A stretch of 42,711 nucleotides of DNA from Acidimicrobiaceae bacterium (lineage in GTDB: Bacteria; Actinomycetota; Acidimicrobiia; Acidimicrobiales; Ilumatobacteraceae). Both the position numbers and the translations under genes were made by a program. Below the pieces are notes generated by a model. It searched no databases. It had not been told where the DNA came from and worked only from the letters and a program-made list of their open reading frames with translations. Below, one piece after another: positions 28,297 through 37,198 of this stretch. The DNA lies in contig CANHST010000002.1 of assembly GCA_947463235.1 (NCBI GenBank), forward strand, positions 1 through 42,711. Direction: 5' to 3'. The number at the start of each line of letters is the position of its first letter. Positions within the stretch are counted from its first letter, which is position 1.

Positions 28297-30609
28297 TCAC
28301 CCTCGACCGAGGTCCCCGCCACCGGACACGCCGAGGCACGTCGAATCCGTGAGGGTCTGCGGCAGGGCGGCCACCGTGGAGTTCAGGTCGAGCGGGTCGC
28401 TGGCGAACACCGGGTCGGTGGTGGCCTGCCCGGCCAATGCCAGGAACATGCACTTGGTGACGGGTGCCGCGGCCTTCGAGCCGTAGCCGCTCTTCTCCAG
28501 GTAGCTCACCACCGTGTAGGGCAGTTCGGGTACTTCGCTGTAGGCGCCGAACGCTGAGGAGTCGTTCCACGGCAGCGTTGCGGCGCCCTGCGCCGTGCCG
28601 GTCTTGCCCGAGATGTTCACGGGGAAACCCTTGAACAGGATCTCGCCGGTCGTGGAGTGGTAGATCCCGAACTTGACGCCCTGGCCATGCACCACGCGAT
28701 GCAGGCCGTCCTTGATGGGCCCGAGAATCTCCGGCGGCATCTCCAGGATGTCCTTCACCACCGGAGCGTCGAACGACTGGCGCACCTCGCTCGCAAGCAG
28801 GTCGGCAACCCCGGGGCTGGAATCGGGGGTGAGTGGCGCATAGATGGCCTTCACGATGCTGGGCTGCAGGCGGAAGCCATCGTTGGCGATCGTGGCGTAG
28901 GCGTCGGTGATCTGCAGCGGGGTTGCAGCCATCAGGCCTTGACCGATGGCCACCTGCACGTTGTCACCCACCACGAGGCGCGGCACCTCACCCTTTGCCA
29001 ACACACCCTTGTCGACCAGTGCCTTCTTCACGGCGTCATCGGGCACACGGCCCTTCCATTCGAACGGCAACTGCACGCCCGTCTTGGTGCCGAACCCGAA
29101 CCGCTGCAGGTCTTCCTTCAACAGGCTCTTCTGGTCGGGCAGGTTCTCACTGAGCTGCCAGAACTGCTCGCCCAAGTGGTAGAAGAACGTGTCGCTGCTC
29201 ACGGCCAGCGCATCGCTGACGGTGAGTGGGCCATAGACGGCAGGCAGTTGGGTGGCCTTGCTGGTGGCGTTCTTGAAGATGCAGCGGGCGATGCCACCGT
29301 TCTGCTGACAGTCGCTGGGGTCGATCGATTGAAGGGTGTAGGTGCCCTGGTCTTGCCACACGGTGTTGGCGTCGATGAGACCCGAGTGCATGGCCGCCCA
29401 CGCCACGAACGGTTTGATGGTGGAGCCAAGGTTGTAGTTGCCCTGCACTGCCCGGTTCACCAGGATCGACTGGTCGGGGTCGATGGGCGTCACGCCGTCG
29501 GCTTGCACGCTGGGGAACAGCTGCCGGTACTTGTCGATCCCGATACCGCTTTCCATCCAGCGGTTGTCGAAGGTGGGGTAACTGGCCATCGCGATGATCT
29601 GGCCGTTGTCGTGATTCATCACCACCACGGAGCCCGCTGGTGCTTTGTGCTGCACCCACTCCGGGTAGTCCTCCTTGCTCCCATCGGACAACGTGCGGCG
29701 ATAGACGCGGGTCTTGCAGTTGGTCTTCAGATCGCACGGGTTGTGCGGTGCGGAGTCGCGCTGGGTGATGTCGGTGGCCAGGTTGCGACGGTTGCGGAGT
29801 TCGGTCTGCAACGCCTGCTCGGCGTACTGCTGCATGTCGAGGTCGATGCTCAACTGCACATCGAAGCCCGCCACCGGCTCGACGCGCTGATCGATCAGTT
29901 CGCGCACGATGGCGCCCGAAGCGTCGACCTCGTAGACCCGCTTGCCCCACTGGCCGTGGAGCTCGCGTTCCATGCTGCTCTCCACACCGAACTGGCCGAC
30001 GCGTTCGTTGCGCTTGTAGCCCTGAGCGAGATAGCTCTTCAAGTTGTCGGCATTGATCGACCCCATGAAGCCCACGACATGCGAGGCCAGCGGCGCATAC
30101 GGGTACACCCGTCGCCATTGCTCCACCACATCCACGCCCGGGTAGTCCTCGCTGCGCTCCTTGAGGAAGTTCACCACCGACTCGTCGACGTCTTCCTTCA
30201 ATGGCAACGGCAACAACGAGTCGAACCGCTGGCTCTTTCCGCACGAGCCCGACTTGGCGGGGTAGCACGGCTCGTAGCGGCGCATGAGATCGTCGACCGG
30301 TGTCTTCAGCGGCCCCGACAGACGCTCGAACAGTGCCAGTCGGTTCTTTGCTTTGCGCAGCACGTTCCAGTCGACCGTCACCGTGAGGATGCGCTGGTTG
30401 TCGGCAACCACTCGCCCTTTGGCGTCGAAGATGCGACCACGTTCGGGGGCGACGAACACCTCGCGCACCTTGGCTGCTTCCACGGTGGCCTGGTAGTCGG
30501 CGCTCTTCACTCCCTGCAGGAACCAGAGGCGTGCGCCGAGGAGGCCGATGAGCAGCAACGAGACCGTGGCGAGGACGCCCAGGCGGGCGGAGCGCTTGTC
30601 AACGGCCAT
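28297..30609 (-). CDS. mrdA: Penicillin-binding protein 2 (transpeptidase)
   Basis: N-terminal TM; GSTIKPF (SxxK), SSDTFFYHLG, SGKTGTAQ (KTG); paired with rodA. Confidence 0.93.
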   Translation of the reverse strand: MAVDKRSARLGVLATVSLLLIGLLGARLWFLQGVKSADYQATVEAAKVREVFVAPERGRIFDAKGRVVADNQRILTVTVDWNVLRKAKNRLALFERLSGPLKTPVDDLMRRYEPCYPAKSGSCGKSQRFDSLLPLPLKEDVDESVVNFLKERSEDYPGVDVVEQWRRVYPYAPLASHVVGFMGSINADNLKSYLAQGYKRNERVGQFGVESSMERELHGQWGKRVYEVDASGAIVRELIDQRVEPVAGFDVQLSIDLDMQQYAEQALQTELRNRRNLATDITQRDSAPHNPCDLKTNCKTRVYRRTLSDGSKEDYPEWVQHKAPAGSVVVMNHDNGQIIAMASYPTFDNRWMESGIGIDKYRQLFPSVQADGVTPIDPDQSILVNRAVQGNYNLGSTIKPFVAWAAMHSGLIDANTVWQDQGTYTLQSIDPSDCQQNGGIARCIFKNATSKATQLPAVYGPLTVSDALAVSSDTFFYHLGEQFWQLSENLPDQKSLLKEDLQRFGFGTKTGVQLPFEWKGRVPDDAVKKALVDKGVLAKGEVPRLVVGDNVQVAIGQGLMAATPLQITDAYATIANDGFRLQPSIVKAIYAPLTPDSSPGVADLLASEVRQSFDAPVVKDILEMPPEILGPIKDGLHRVVHGQGVKFGIYHSTTGEILFKGFPVNISGKTGTAQGAATLPWNDSSAFGAYSEVPELPYTVVSYLEKSGYGSKAAAPVTKCMFLALAGQATTDPVFASDPLDLNSTVAALPQTLTDSTCLGVSGGGDLGRG

Positions 30610-30681
30610 TGCAGCATTCTTGTCGATCTGATGACGGAAGTGGCCGCGCGCGACAGTCGGACGCGGCGGTCGAACCAGCGA

Positions 30682-31206
30682 TCATTCGAGCATCGCCTTC
30701 CACTTCTTGCGCTTCACACCCATCATCCAGCGACCCACCGGCATCAGCGGCGGACACGCCAGCGCAGCGAAGCCGGCCACCAGTGGAATCGTGATGCGCA
30801 CGTCCGAGGTGATCCACCCACTCTGACCGGTGATCACCTCGGCCAAGGGAATCGCGATCTCCCCCACTGCCGCCCCGAAGAAAGCGAAGATCGAAGCCAG
30901 CCACCACTGCGGGTCCGGGGTGAAGCTGTGCACGTAGCCAGCGGTCATTCCGGCCAAGCCATACGACAGGGCCATCAGGCCGAGCGGCGTGTTACCGCTG
31001 GCGTCGTAGAGCAGACCGAGCACGAACCCGGCAACCGCACCTCGATCCGCACCGCCTCCGGCACCGGCCGCCACCACCAACGCCAGCACAAACTGCAGCT
31101 TCACGCCGTAGATCGGGTGTGCGCCGAAGACCACACGCTGGATGGACAACGCGACCAGACCGACGGGAACGAGGCGAAGCAGTGGGCCGAGAATGATGTT
31201 CCGCAC
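30682..31206 (-). CDS. mreD: Rod shape-determining protein MreD
   Basis: Short multi-TM protein between mreC and mrdA; GAVAGFVLGLLYDASGNTPLGL. Confidence 0.85.
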   Translation of the reverse strand: MRNIILGPLLRLVPVGLVALSIQRVVFGAHPIYGVKLQFVLALVVAAGAGGGADRGAVAGFVLGLLYDASGNTPLGLMALSYGLAGMTAGYVHSFTPDPQWWLASIFAFFGAAVGEIAIPLAEVITGQSGWITSDVRITIPLVAGFAALACPPLMPVGRWMMGVKRKKWKAMLE

Positions 31207-31208
31207 GG

Positions 31209-32291
31209 TTACTTACCGATGGCGTCCTGGTTGGAGACGTACAGCACCACAGCCACGAAGTTCAGACTCTTCAGGTTCGCATTCGGGGTGACCTCCACGA
31301 GCGCGCTGCTGCTACCGGTCTGTCGCTCGATGTGCGTGATGATGCCGATGGGAATACCTTGCGGCGCATTGCTGCTGGTGCCGCCGGCGGTGTCCACCAC
31401 AGCACCAACCTTCACACTGGTGACGGCCGAGGTGGTGTCGACGAAGCGCAGCAACATCGGCTGATCCGCACCCTGGCCCTGCAGCGTGCCGGTCTCGCGC
31501 ACCACCGGCGGCAGCGTGGTGGAGGTGGGTACGGCCACTGCGGTGGACGTGGTGACGCCCGGCACCAACGGCACCACCGTGGTGGTGGTGTCGATCGGCT
31601 GCAGTTCGGGCGGCAACGGTTGCGTGGTCGTGGTGGTGGTCGTGGAAGTGGTGCTACTGGTGAGGTCGCTCACCGGCTGACCGTTCAACAGCGTGCTCTC
31701 GGTGGGAGTGGTGGTGCCGGTGCCGGGCGAATCGGACGACGACAGCACCTGTGCCGCGATGGAGTAGCCCGGGTCGGTCACCAACAGCACGATGCTGCGG
31801 TCGGCGAACACCTTCGTGATGCGACCGATCAGACCCGCACCGTCGGTGACGGGCATACCGACCGCCACACCCTGGCGGCCACCCACGTTGATCTCGACGG
31901 TGTTCTGGAAGTTGCTCGGCGACTCACCCACCACCTGCGCCTTCACGGTGTCGAATTGGAACTTCGACGTGAGCTGGCTGATCTTCAGCAACTCTCGGTA
32001 CTGCAGCACTGCGGAGCGGGCCTCCACGTCGTTGCCGCGCATGTGCTCGAGTTGGTCACGCAGCGCCTCGTTCTCGCTCTGCACGTCATCGAAGTTGACG
32101 ATGCCGTCCCATACCCGCTCGATCGGCAGCATCAACGCCTGAGTGGCAGTGTCGATGGGCTGGACCACACGAGCGAAGAGACTGCGCGCTCGATCGATGA
32201 CGGCGTTGCCGCGCTTATCCAGCGTGATGAGCAGCACACACGTGAGCACCACGAGCAGAAGGACTCTGCGGCGGCTGAGGCCCGAGAACAT
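31209..32291 (-). CDS. mreC: Rod shape-determining protein MreC with Thr/Pro-rich insertion
   Basis: N-terminal TM, coiled-coil, QNTVEINVGGRQGVAVGMPVTDGAGLIGRI; position after mreB. Confidence 0.92.
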   Translation of the reverse strand: MFSGLSRRRVLLLVVLTCVLLITLDKRGNAVIDRARSLFARVVQPIDTATQALMLPIERVWDGIVNFDDVQSENEALRDQLEHMRGNDVEARSAVLQYRELLKISQLTSKFQFDTVKAQVVGESPSNFQNTVEINVGGRQGVAVGMPVTDGAGLIGRITKVFADRSIVLLVTDPGYSIAAQVLSSSDSPGTGTTTPTESTLLNGQPVSDLTSSTTSTTTTTTTQPLPPELQPIDTTTTVVPLVPGVTTSTAVAVPTSTTLPPVVRETGTLQGQGADQPMLLRFVDTTSAVTSVKVGAVVDTAGGTSSNAPQGIPIGIITHIERQTGSSSALVEVTPNANLKSLNFVAVVLYVSNQDAIGK

Positions 32292-32309
32292 GGTGGGTCC
32301 CGCCGTGGC

Positions 32310-33344
32310 TTATTCGTCGCCACCGAGCGACATGAGCCCCCGCATCGCATCGATGTTCTCGAGCGCACGGCCGGAGCCGATGACCACACTGAACAGCGGG
32401 TCGCGCGCGATGTTGATGGGCATGCCGGTCTCGTGCGACAGGCGGCGGTCGAGGCCGGCGAGCAGGGCGCCACCACCGGTGATCATGATGCCCTGTTCCA
32501 TGATGTCGGCCGCCAGTTCGGGCGGCGTGCGGTCGAGCGTGGTCTTCACGGCATCGACAATGGCAGACACCGGCTCGGCAAGGGCTTCGCGCACCTGTTC
32601 GGTGGTGAGGGGAATGGTGCGGGGCAGGCCGGAGATCAGGTCGCGACCGCGGATGTCGGCGGTGAGTTCCTCGTCGAGCGGCCACGCCGAACCCATGTGG
32701 ATCTTGATTTCTTCGGCGGTGCGGTCGCCGATGGCCAGCGAGAATTCCTTCTTCACGTACTGCATCACGGCATCGTCGAGTTCGTCGCCGGCCACGCGCA
32801 CCGACTGCGCTGTCACGATCCCGCCGAGCGAGATGACGGCCACCTCCGTGGTGCCACCGCCGATGTCGACGATCATGTTGCCGCTGGGCTCGTGCACCGG
32901 CATGTCGGCACCGATGGCTGCCGCCATGGGCTCTTCGATGATGTGGACCGGCTTGCGGGCCCCCGCGTACTCGGCAGCATCCTGCACGGCGCGCTGCTCG
33001 ACGCCCGTGATGCCGGACGGCACGCAGATCACCATGCGCGGCTTGCTCCAACGACTGGCGTGCACCTTCTGGATGAAGTAGCGCAGCATCTTCTCGCAGA
33101 CCTCGAAGTCGGCGATGACGCCGTCCTTGAGGGGGCGGATGGTCTTGATTCGACCGGGGGTGCGGCCCATCATCCGCTTCGCTTCCAACCCTACCGCGAC
33201 GGGCCGGCCGTCGGTGATGTCGATGGCCACGACCGAGGGCTCGTTCAAGACGACGCCCTGGCCGCGGGCATAGATGAGGGTGTTGGCGGTTCCGAGGTCG
33301 ATCGCAAGATCGCGGCCCAGGGCCAGCGGATTGCTACGGGCCAT
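32310..33344 (-). CDS. mreB: Actin-like rod shape-determining protein MreB
   Basis: LAIDLGTANTLIYARGQGVVLNEPSVVAI, IVDIGGGTTEVAVISLGGIV. Confidence 0.97.
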   Translation of the reverse strand: MARSNPLALGRDLAIDLGTANTLIYARGQGVVLNEPSVVAIDITDGRPVAVGLEAKRMMGRTPGRIKTIRPLKDGVIADFEVCEKMLRYFIQKVHASRWSKPRMVICVPSGITGVEQRAVQDAAEYAGARKPVHIIEEPMAAAIGADMPVHEPSGNMIVDIGGGTTEVAVISLGGIVTAQSVRVAGDELDDAVMQYVKKEFSLAIGDRTAEEIKIHMGSAWPLDEELTADIRGRDLISGLPRTIPLTTEQVREALAEPVSAIVDAVKTTLDRTPPELAADIMEQGIMITGGGALLAGLDRRLSHETGMPINIARDPLFSVVIGSGRALENIDAMRGLMSLGGDE

Positions 33345-33403
33345 CAGTGGCCTCCTCGACTCGGCGTGAACATGACGGGCCAGTGTAGCGGCCCATCGGA
33401 TTG

Positions 33404-33814
33404 TTACAGATTCGGGAAGAAGATCCCGATTTCACGCTGCGCAGACTCCAGCGAGTCGCTGCCGTGGATGAGGTTCTCGGTGAACGAGGCGCTGAGGTCG
33501 CCACGGATGGTGCCGCCGGCGGCCTTCCGCGAGTTGGTGGCGCCCATGAGCGTGCGCATGACTTCCCACGTGTCTTCGGGACCCTCGACCACCATGGCCA
33601 CCACGGGGCCACTGCTCATGAAGGACACGAGGTCGGCGTAGAAGCCCTTGCCGACATGCTCGGCGTAGTGCTGCGAGAGCGTTGCCTCGTCGAGCTGGCG
33701 GAGGTCCATGGCGACGATGTCGAGACCCTTGGCCTCGATACGGGCGATGATCTGGCCGGCGAGCTTGCGCTGGACGGCATCGGGCTTGAGGAGAACGAGG
33801 GTACGGTCGGACAT
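33404..33814 (-). CDS. ndk: Nucleoside diphosphate kinase
   Basis: MSDRTLVLLKPDAVQRKLAGQIIARIE, NLIHGSDSLESAQREI. Confidence 0.97.
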   Translation of the reverse strand: MSDRTLVLLKPDAVQRKLAGQIIARIEAKGLDIVAMDLRQLDEATLSQHYAEHVGKGFYADLVSFMSSGPVVAMVVEGPEDTWEVMRTLMGATNSRKAAGGTIRGDLSASFTENLIHGSDSLESAQREIGIFFPNL

Positions 33815-33822
33815 GGCGAGCA

Positions 33823-33828
33823 AGGCTA
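33823..33828 (-). promoter_or_regulatory. Candidate -10 element (TAGCCT), 8 nt from the ndk ATG
   Basis: Minus strand gaTAGCCTtgctcgccATG; no SD in the 8-nt gap. Confidence 0.4.
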
Positions 33829-33887
33829 TCGACCCTTCGTCGCTCACCGTCTCGATCCTTCGCGAACTTACGCCCGCGCCAAGGTGA

Positions 33888-35183
33888 TCAGTTGATGACC
33901 TTACGGAGATACGGGCGAGCAGCGCCCACGATGTAGAGCGACCCGGTGACGACGATCGCGTCCTCGGCCATGGAGTCGGCGCGAGCCATGTCGATGGCTT
34001 CTTCCACCGTCTCGGCCTGCACCACGTCGTCGCAGCCCAACTCGCGGGCAGCGATGGACAGTTCCTCGGCCGGCAAACCACGGGGGCTGGGCGCAGTGCA
34101 GGTGATGACCACGTCGAACTCGTCGGCACGCAATGCCGCCAACATCTCGCGCGGGTCGCGACCGCGTAGACATCCGACCACGAGCAGCCGTCGGCCCTCG
34201 GGTTCGAAGTCGTCGAAGAACACCGTTGCACACGAGTCGGCGCCTGCCGGGTTGTGGGCGCCGTCCACGATGACGAGCGGCTGGTGGCCCATCACCTCGA
34301 ACCGGCCCGGCATCTTCACGTCGGCGAACCCCTCCGCCACGATCTCACCGGGGACCGGCGATGCGAAGAACGCCTCCACTGCCGTGAGCGCAACCGCCGC
34401 GTTGTCGGCCTGATGGCGACCGTGCAGCGGCACGAAGATCTCGGGGTAGACGGTGGTGGGCGTGCGCACATCGATGAGGCGGCCGCCGAGCGCAAGTTGC
34501 TGTTCGAGCACATCGAACTCTTCGCCGCGCACGAAGTACGACGCCCCGCCGGCTTCGCGGAACACCTGCACCAGCTCGGGATCGGACTCGCCGATCACCA
34601 CGGCACTGGTGCTCTTGATGATGCCGGCCTTCTCCGCAGCGATGTGGGCTCGGGTGGGGCCGGCGAACTCGGTGTGATCCAGCCCGATGTTGGTGACCAC
34701 CGCCACCTGCGACTCGCACACGTTCGTGGCATCCCACCGACCGAGCAAACCCACCTCGATGACGGCTACATCCACCGCTACGTCGGCGAACCAGCGATAG
34801 GCGGCTGCGGTGAGCGCTTCGAAGTACGAAGGACGCGCCCCGGTGAGCACCTCGAGATTGGCGATCGCGGCGATCTGTTCGGCGAAATCGTCGTCGGGGA
34901 TCGGTTCGCAGTTCACGCTGATGCGTTCGTTCAAGCGCTCGAGATGCGGGCTGGTGTAGGTACCCACGGTGAGTCCGTGCGCCATCAGCAACCGAGTGAT
35001 CATCTGGGTGGTGGAACCCTTGCCGTTCGTACCCGTGATGTGAATGACGGGGTACGACAGCTGCGGGTCGCCCATGGCGGCCACGAGGGTGCGCATGCGG
35101 TCGAGCGTGGGCGACTCGATGCGGCCCGTGGTCTCGTAGCTCGCGTGCGCGTCGAGATAGTCGAGTGCGTCCTGGTAGGTCAT
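33888..35183 (-). CDS. folC: Folylpolyglutamate synthase / dihydrofolate synthase
   Basis: VIHITGTNGKGSTTQMITRLL, YTSPHLERLNERI, VVTNIGLDHTEFAG, VIVDGAHNPAG. Confidence 0.94.
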   Translation of the reverse strand: MTYQDALDYLDAHASYETTGRIESPTLDRMRTLVAAMGDPQLSYPVIHITGTNGKGSTTQMITRLLMAHGLTVGTYTSPHLERLNERISVNCEPIPDDDFAEQIAAIANLEVLTGARPSYFEALTAAAYRWFADVAVDVAVIEVGLLGRWDATNVCESQVAVVTNIGLDHTEFAGPTRAHIAAEKAGIIKSTSAVVIGESDPELVQVFREAGGASYFVRGEEFDVLEQQLALGGRLIDVRTPTTVYPEIFVPLHGRHQADNAAVALTAVEAFFASPVPGEIVAEGFADVKMPGRFEVMGHQPLVIVDGAHNPAGADSCATVFFDDFEPEGRRLLVVGCLRGRDPREMLAALRADEFDVVITCTAPSPRGLPAEELSIAARELGCDDVVQAETVEEAIDMARADSMAEDAIVVTGSLYIVGAARPYLRKVIN

Positions 35184-35214
35184 CGCAATGGCTGCATCGC
35201 TGAGCGAAGCAGGA

Positions 35215-36495
35215 TCAGCTCGCCTGCCGACGCGGCCGCTTGGTGACGGGCTCGCGTGGCGTGAGGGTGGGCATGACCTTGGAGGCCACGGTGTCGGCAT
35301 CGATGACCACGGTGCCCACATCGGCGCGACCGGGCAGCTCGTACATCGTGTTCAACAGCACCTCTTCGAGGATGGCGCGCAGGCCGCGAGCACCCGTGCC
35401 GCGGGTGAGCGCCTGCTCGGCAATCGCGTCGAGTGCCTCGCGAGTGAACTCCAGATCCACGTCCTCGAACTCGAACATCTTGCGGTACTGCTTCACCAAC
35501 GAGTTCTTCGGTTCGACGAGGATCTTCACCAACGCCTCGCGGTCGAGACTGCTGACCGCACCGATCATCGGCAGACGGCCGATGAACTCGGGAATCATGC
35601 CGAACTTCAACAGGTCTTCCGGCTGCACCTGGGTGAACAGTTCGCCGGGGTCGCGGTCGGCCTTGCTGCGCACGCTGCCGTTGAAGCCCATGCCGCGGTG
35701 ACCGATGCGGCCTTCGATGATCTGGTCGAGGCCTGCAAATGCGCCACCGCAGATGAACAGCACGTTGGTGGTGTCGATCTGGATGAACTCCTGGTGCGGG
35801 TGCTTACGACCGCCCTGCGGCGGCACGGAGGCAACGGTGCCTTCCAAGATCTTCAGCAGTGCTTGCTGCACGCCCTCGCCCGAGACGTCGCGGGTGATGG
35901 AGGGGTTCTCGCTCTTGCGGGCGATCTTGTCGATCTCGTCGATGTAGATGATGCCGGTCTCGGCCTTCTTCACGTCAAAGTCGGCGGCCTGGATGAGCTT
36001 GAGGAGGATGTTCTCCACGTCTTCGCCCACATAGCCGGCCTCGGTGAGCGCGGTGGCGTCGGCCACGGCGAACGGCACGTTGAGGAGACGGGCCAACGTC
36101 TGGGCGAGGTGGGTCTTGCCGCAACCCGTGGGGCCGAGCAGCAGGATGTTGCTCTTCTGCAGTTCCACCTCGTCGCGCCGGCCGACGGAGTTGTTCTGCT
36201 GGTACTGAATGCGCCGGTAGTGGTTGTACACCGCTACGGCGAGGATCTTTTTCGCCGCCTCTTGGCCGACCACGTAGTCGTCGAGGAACGTGCGGATCTC
36301 GCGCGGGGTGGGCAGTTCGTCGAAGCGCAGTTCACCCGTGTCGGTGAGCTCTTCCTCGATGATCTCGTTGCAAAGGTCGATGCACTCGTCGCAGATGTAC
36401 ACGCCCGGGCCAGCAATGAGCTTCTTCACCTGCTTCTGCGACTTGCCGCAGAACGAGCACTTCAGCAGCTCACCGGTGTCGCCGAATTTCGCCAC
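35215..36495 (-). CDS. clpX: ATP-dependent Clp protease ATP-binding subunit ClpX
   Basis: Zinc-finger [66 protein letters not shown]. Confidence 0.97.
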   Translation of the reverse strand: MAKFGDTGELLKCSFCGKSQKQVKKLIAGPGVYICDECIDLCNEIIEEELTDTGELRFDELPTPREIRTFLDDYVVGQEAAKKILAVAVYNHYRRIQYQQNNSVGRRDEVELQKSNILLLGPTGCGKTHLAQTLARLLNVPFAVADATALTEAGYVGEDVENILLKLIQAADFDVKKAETGIIYIDEIDKIARKSENPSITRDVSGEGVQQALLKILEGTVASVPPQGGRKHPHQEFIQIDTTNVLFICGGAFAGLDQIIEGRIGHRGMGFNGSVRSKADRDPGELFTQVQPEDLLKFGMIPEFIGRLPMIGAVSSLDREALVKILVEPKNSLVKQYRKMFEFEDVDLEFTREALDAIAEQALTRGTGARGLRAILEEVLLNTMYELPGRADVGTVVIDADTVASKVMPTLTPREPVTKRPRRQAS

Positions 36496-36549
36496 TGCGT
36501 TCTCCTCAGAACTAAGCCTCTACGAGGACTGATGTCGAGATCGAGGCGA

Positions 36550-37188
36550 TCAGCGGATCGGACCGGTGCGGTCGACCATTTCACGCGACGAGATGACATC
36601 ATCGATGATGCCATACGCGAGGGCCTCGGATGCTTCCATCACGAAGTCTCGGTCGGTATCGGCGTGGATCCGCTCGATGGGCTGACCGGTGTGCTGGGCC
36701 AACATCTCCTCGAGCAGATCGCGCATCCGCAGGATTTCCTTGGCAGCGAGCTCGAGATCGGTGACCTGGCCGTAGCCCACCTGACCGTACGGCTGGTGCA
36801 GCAGGATGCGGCTGTGCGGCAGTGCAAGGCGCTTGCCCTTGGTGCCTGCAGCGAGCAACACGGCGGCCGCAGAGGCGGCCTGGCCGAGGCAGATCGTGGC
36901 CACGTCGTTCTTGATGAACTGGATCGTGTCGTAGATCGCGAACAGCGCGGTGATGTCGCCACCGGGGCTATTGATGTAGATGCTGATGTCCTTGTCGGGG
37001 TTCTCGCTCTCGAGATACACCAACTTGGCGCAGGTGAGGCTGGCGGACGCATCGTCGATCGGCGTGTCGAGCCAGATGATGTTGTCGCGCAGGAGACGGC
37101 TGTAGAGGTCGTAGCTGCGCTCGCCGCGGCTGGTCTGCTCGACCACACCCGGGATCTGGTAGCCCGACATCATCTGGAAATCGTTCAC
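36550..37188 (-). CDS. clpP: ATP-dependent Clp protease proteolytic subunit (ClpP2-like)
   Basis: [57 protein letters not shown] start with GAGGAG overlapping the tig stop. Confidence 0.93.
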   Translation of the reverse strand: MNDFQMMSGYQIPGVVEQTSRGERSYDLYSRLLRDNIIWLDTPIDDASASLTCAKLVYLESENPDKDISIYINSPGGDITALFAIYDTIQFIKNDVATICLGQAASAAAVLLAAGTKGKRLALPHSRILLHQPYGQVGYGQVTDLELAAKEILRMRDLLEEMLAQHTGQPIERIHADTDRDFVMEASEALAYGIIDDVISSREMVDRTGPIR

Positions 37189-37198
37189 GCGTCGCTCC

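Noticed and set aside
28657-31464. 935-aa + strand ORF antisense to mrdA and mreD
   Set aside because: GC-rich shadow ORF; the minus strand encodes PBP2 with all motifs. The same logic removes the long antisense ORFs at 5624-7720, 22049-24232, 25165-27198, 31332-33641, 35188-37401 and 16057-18366.
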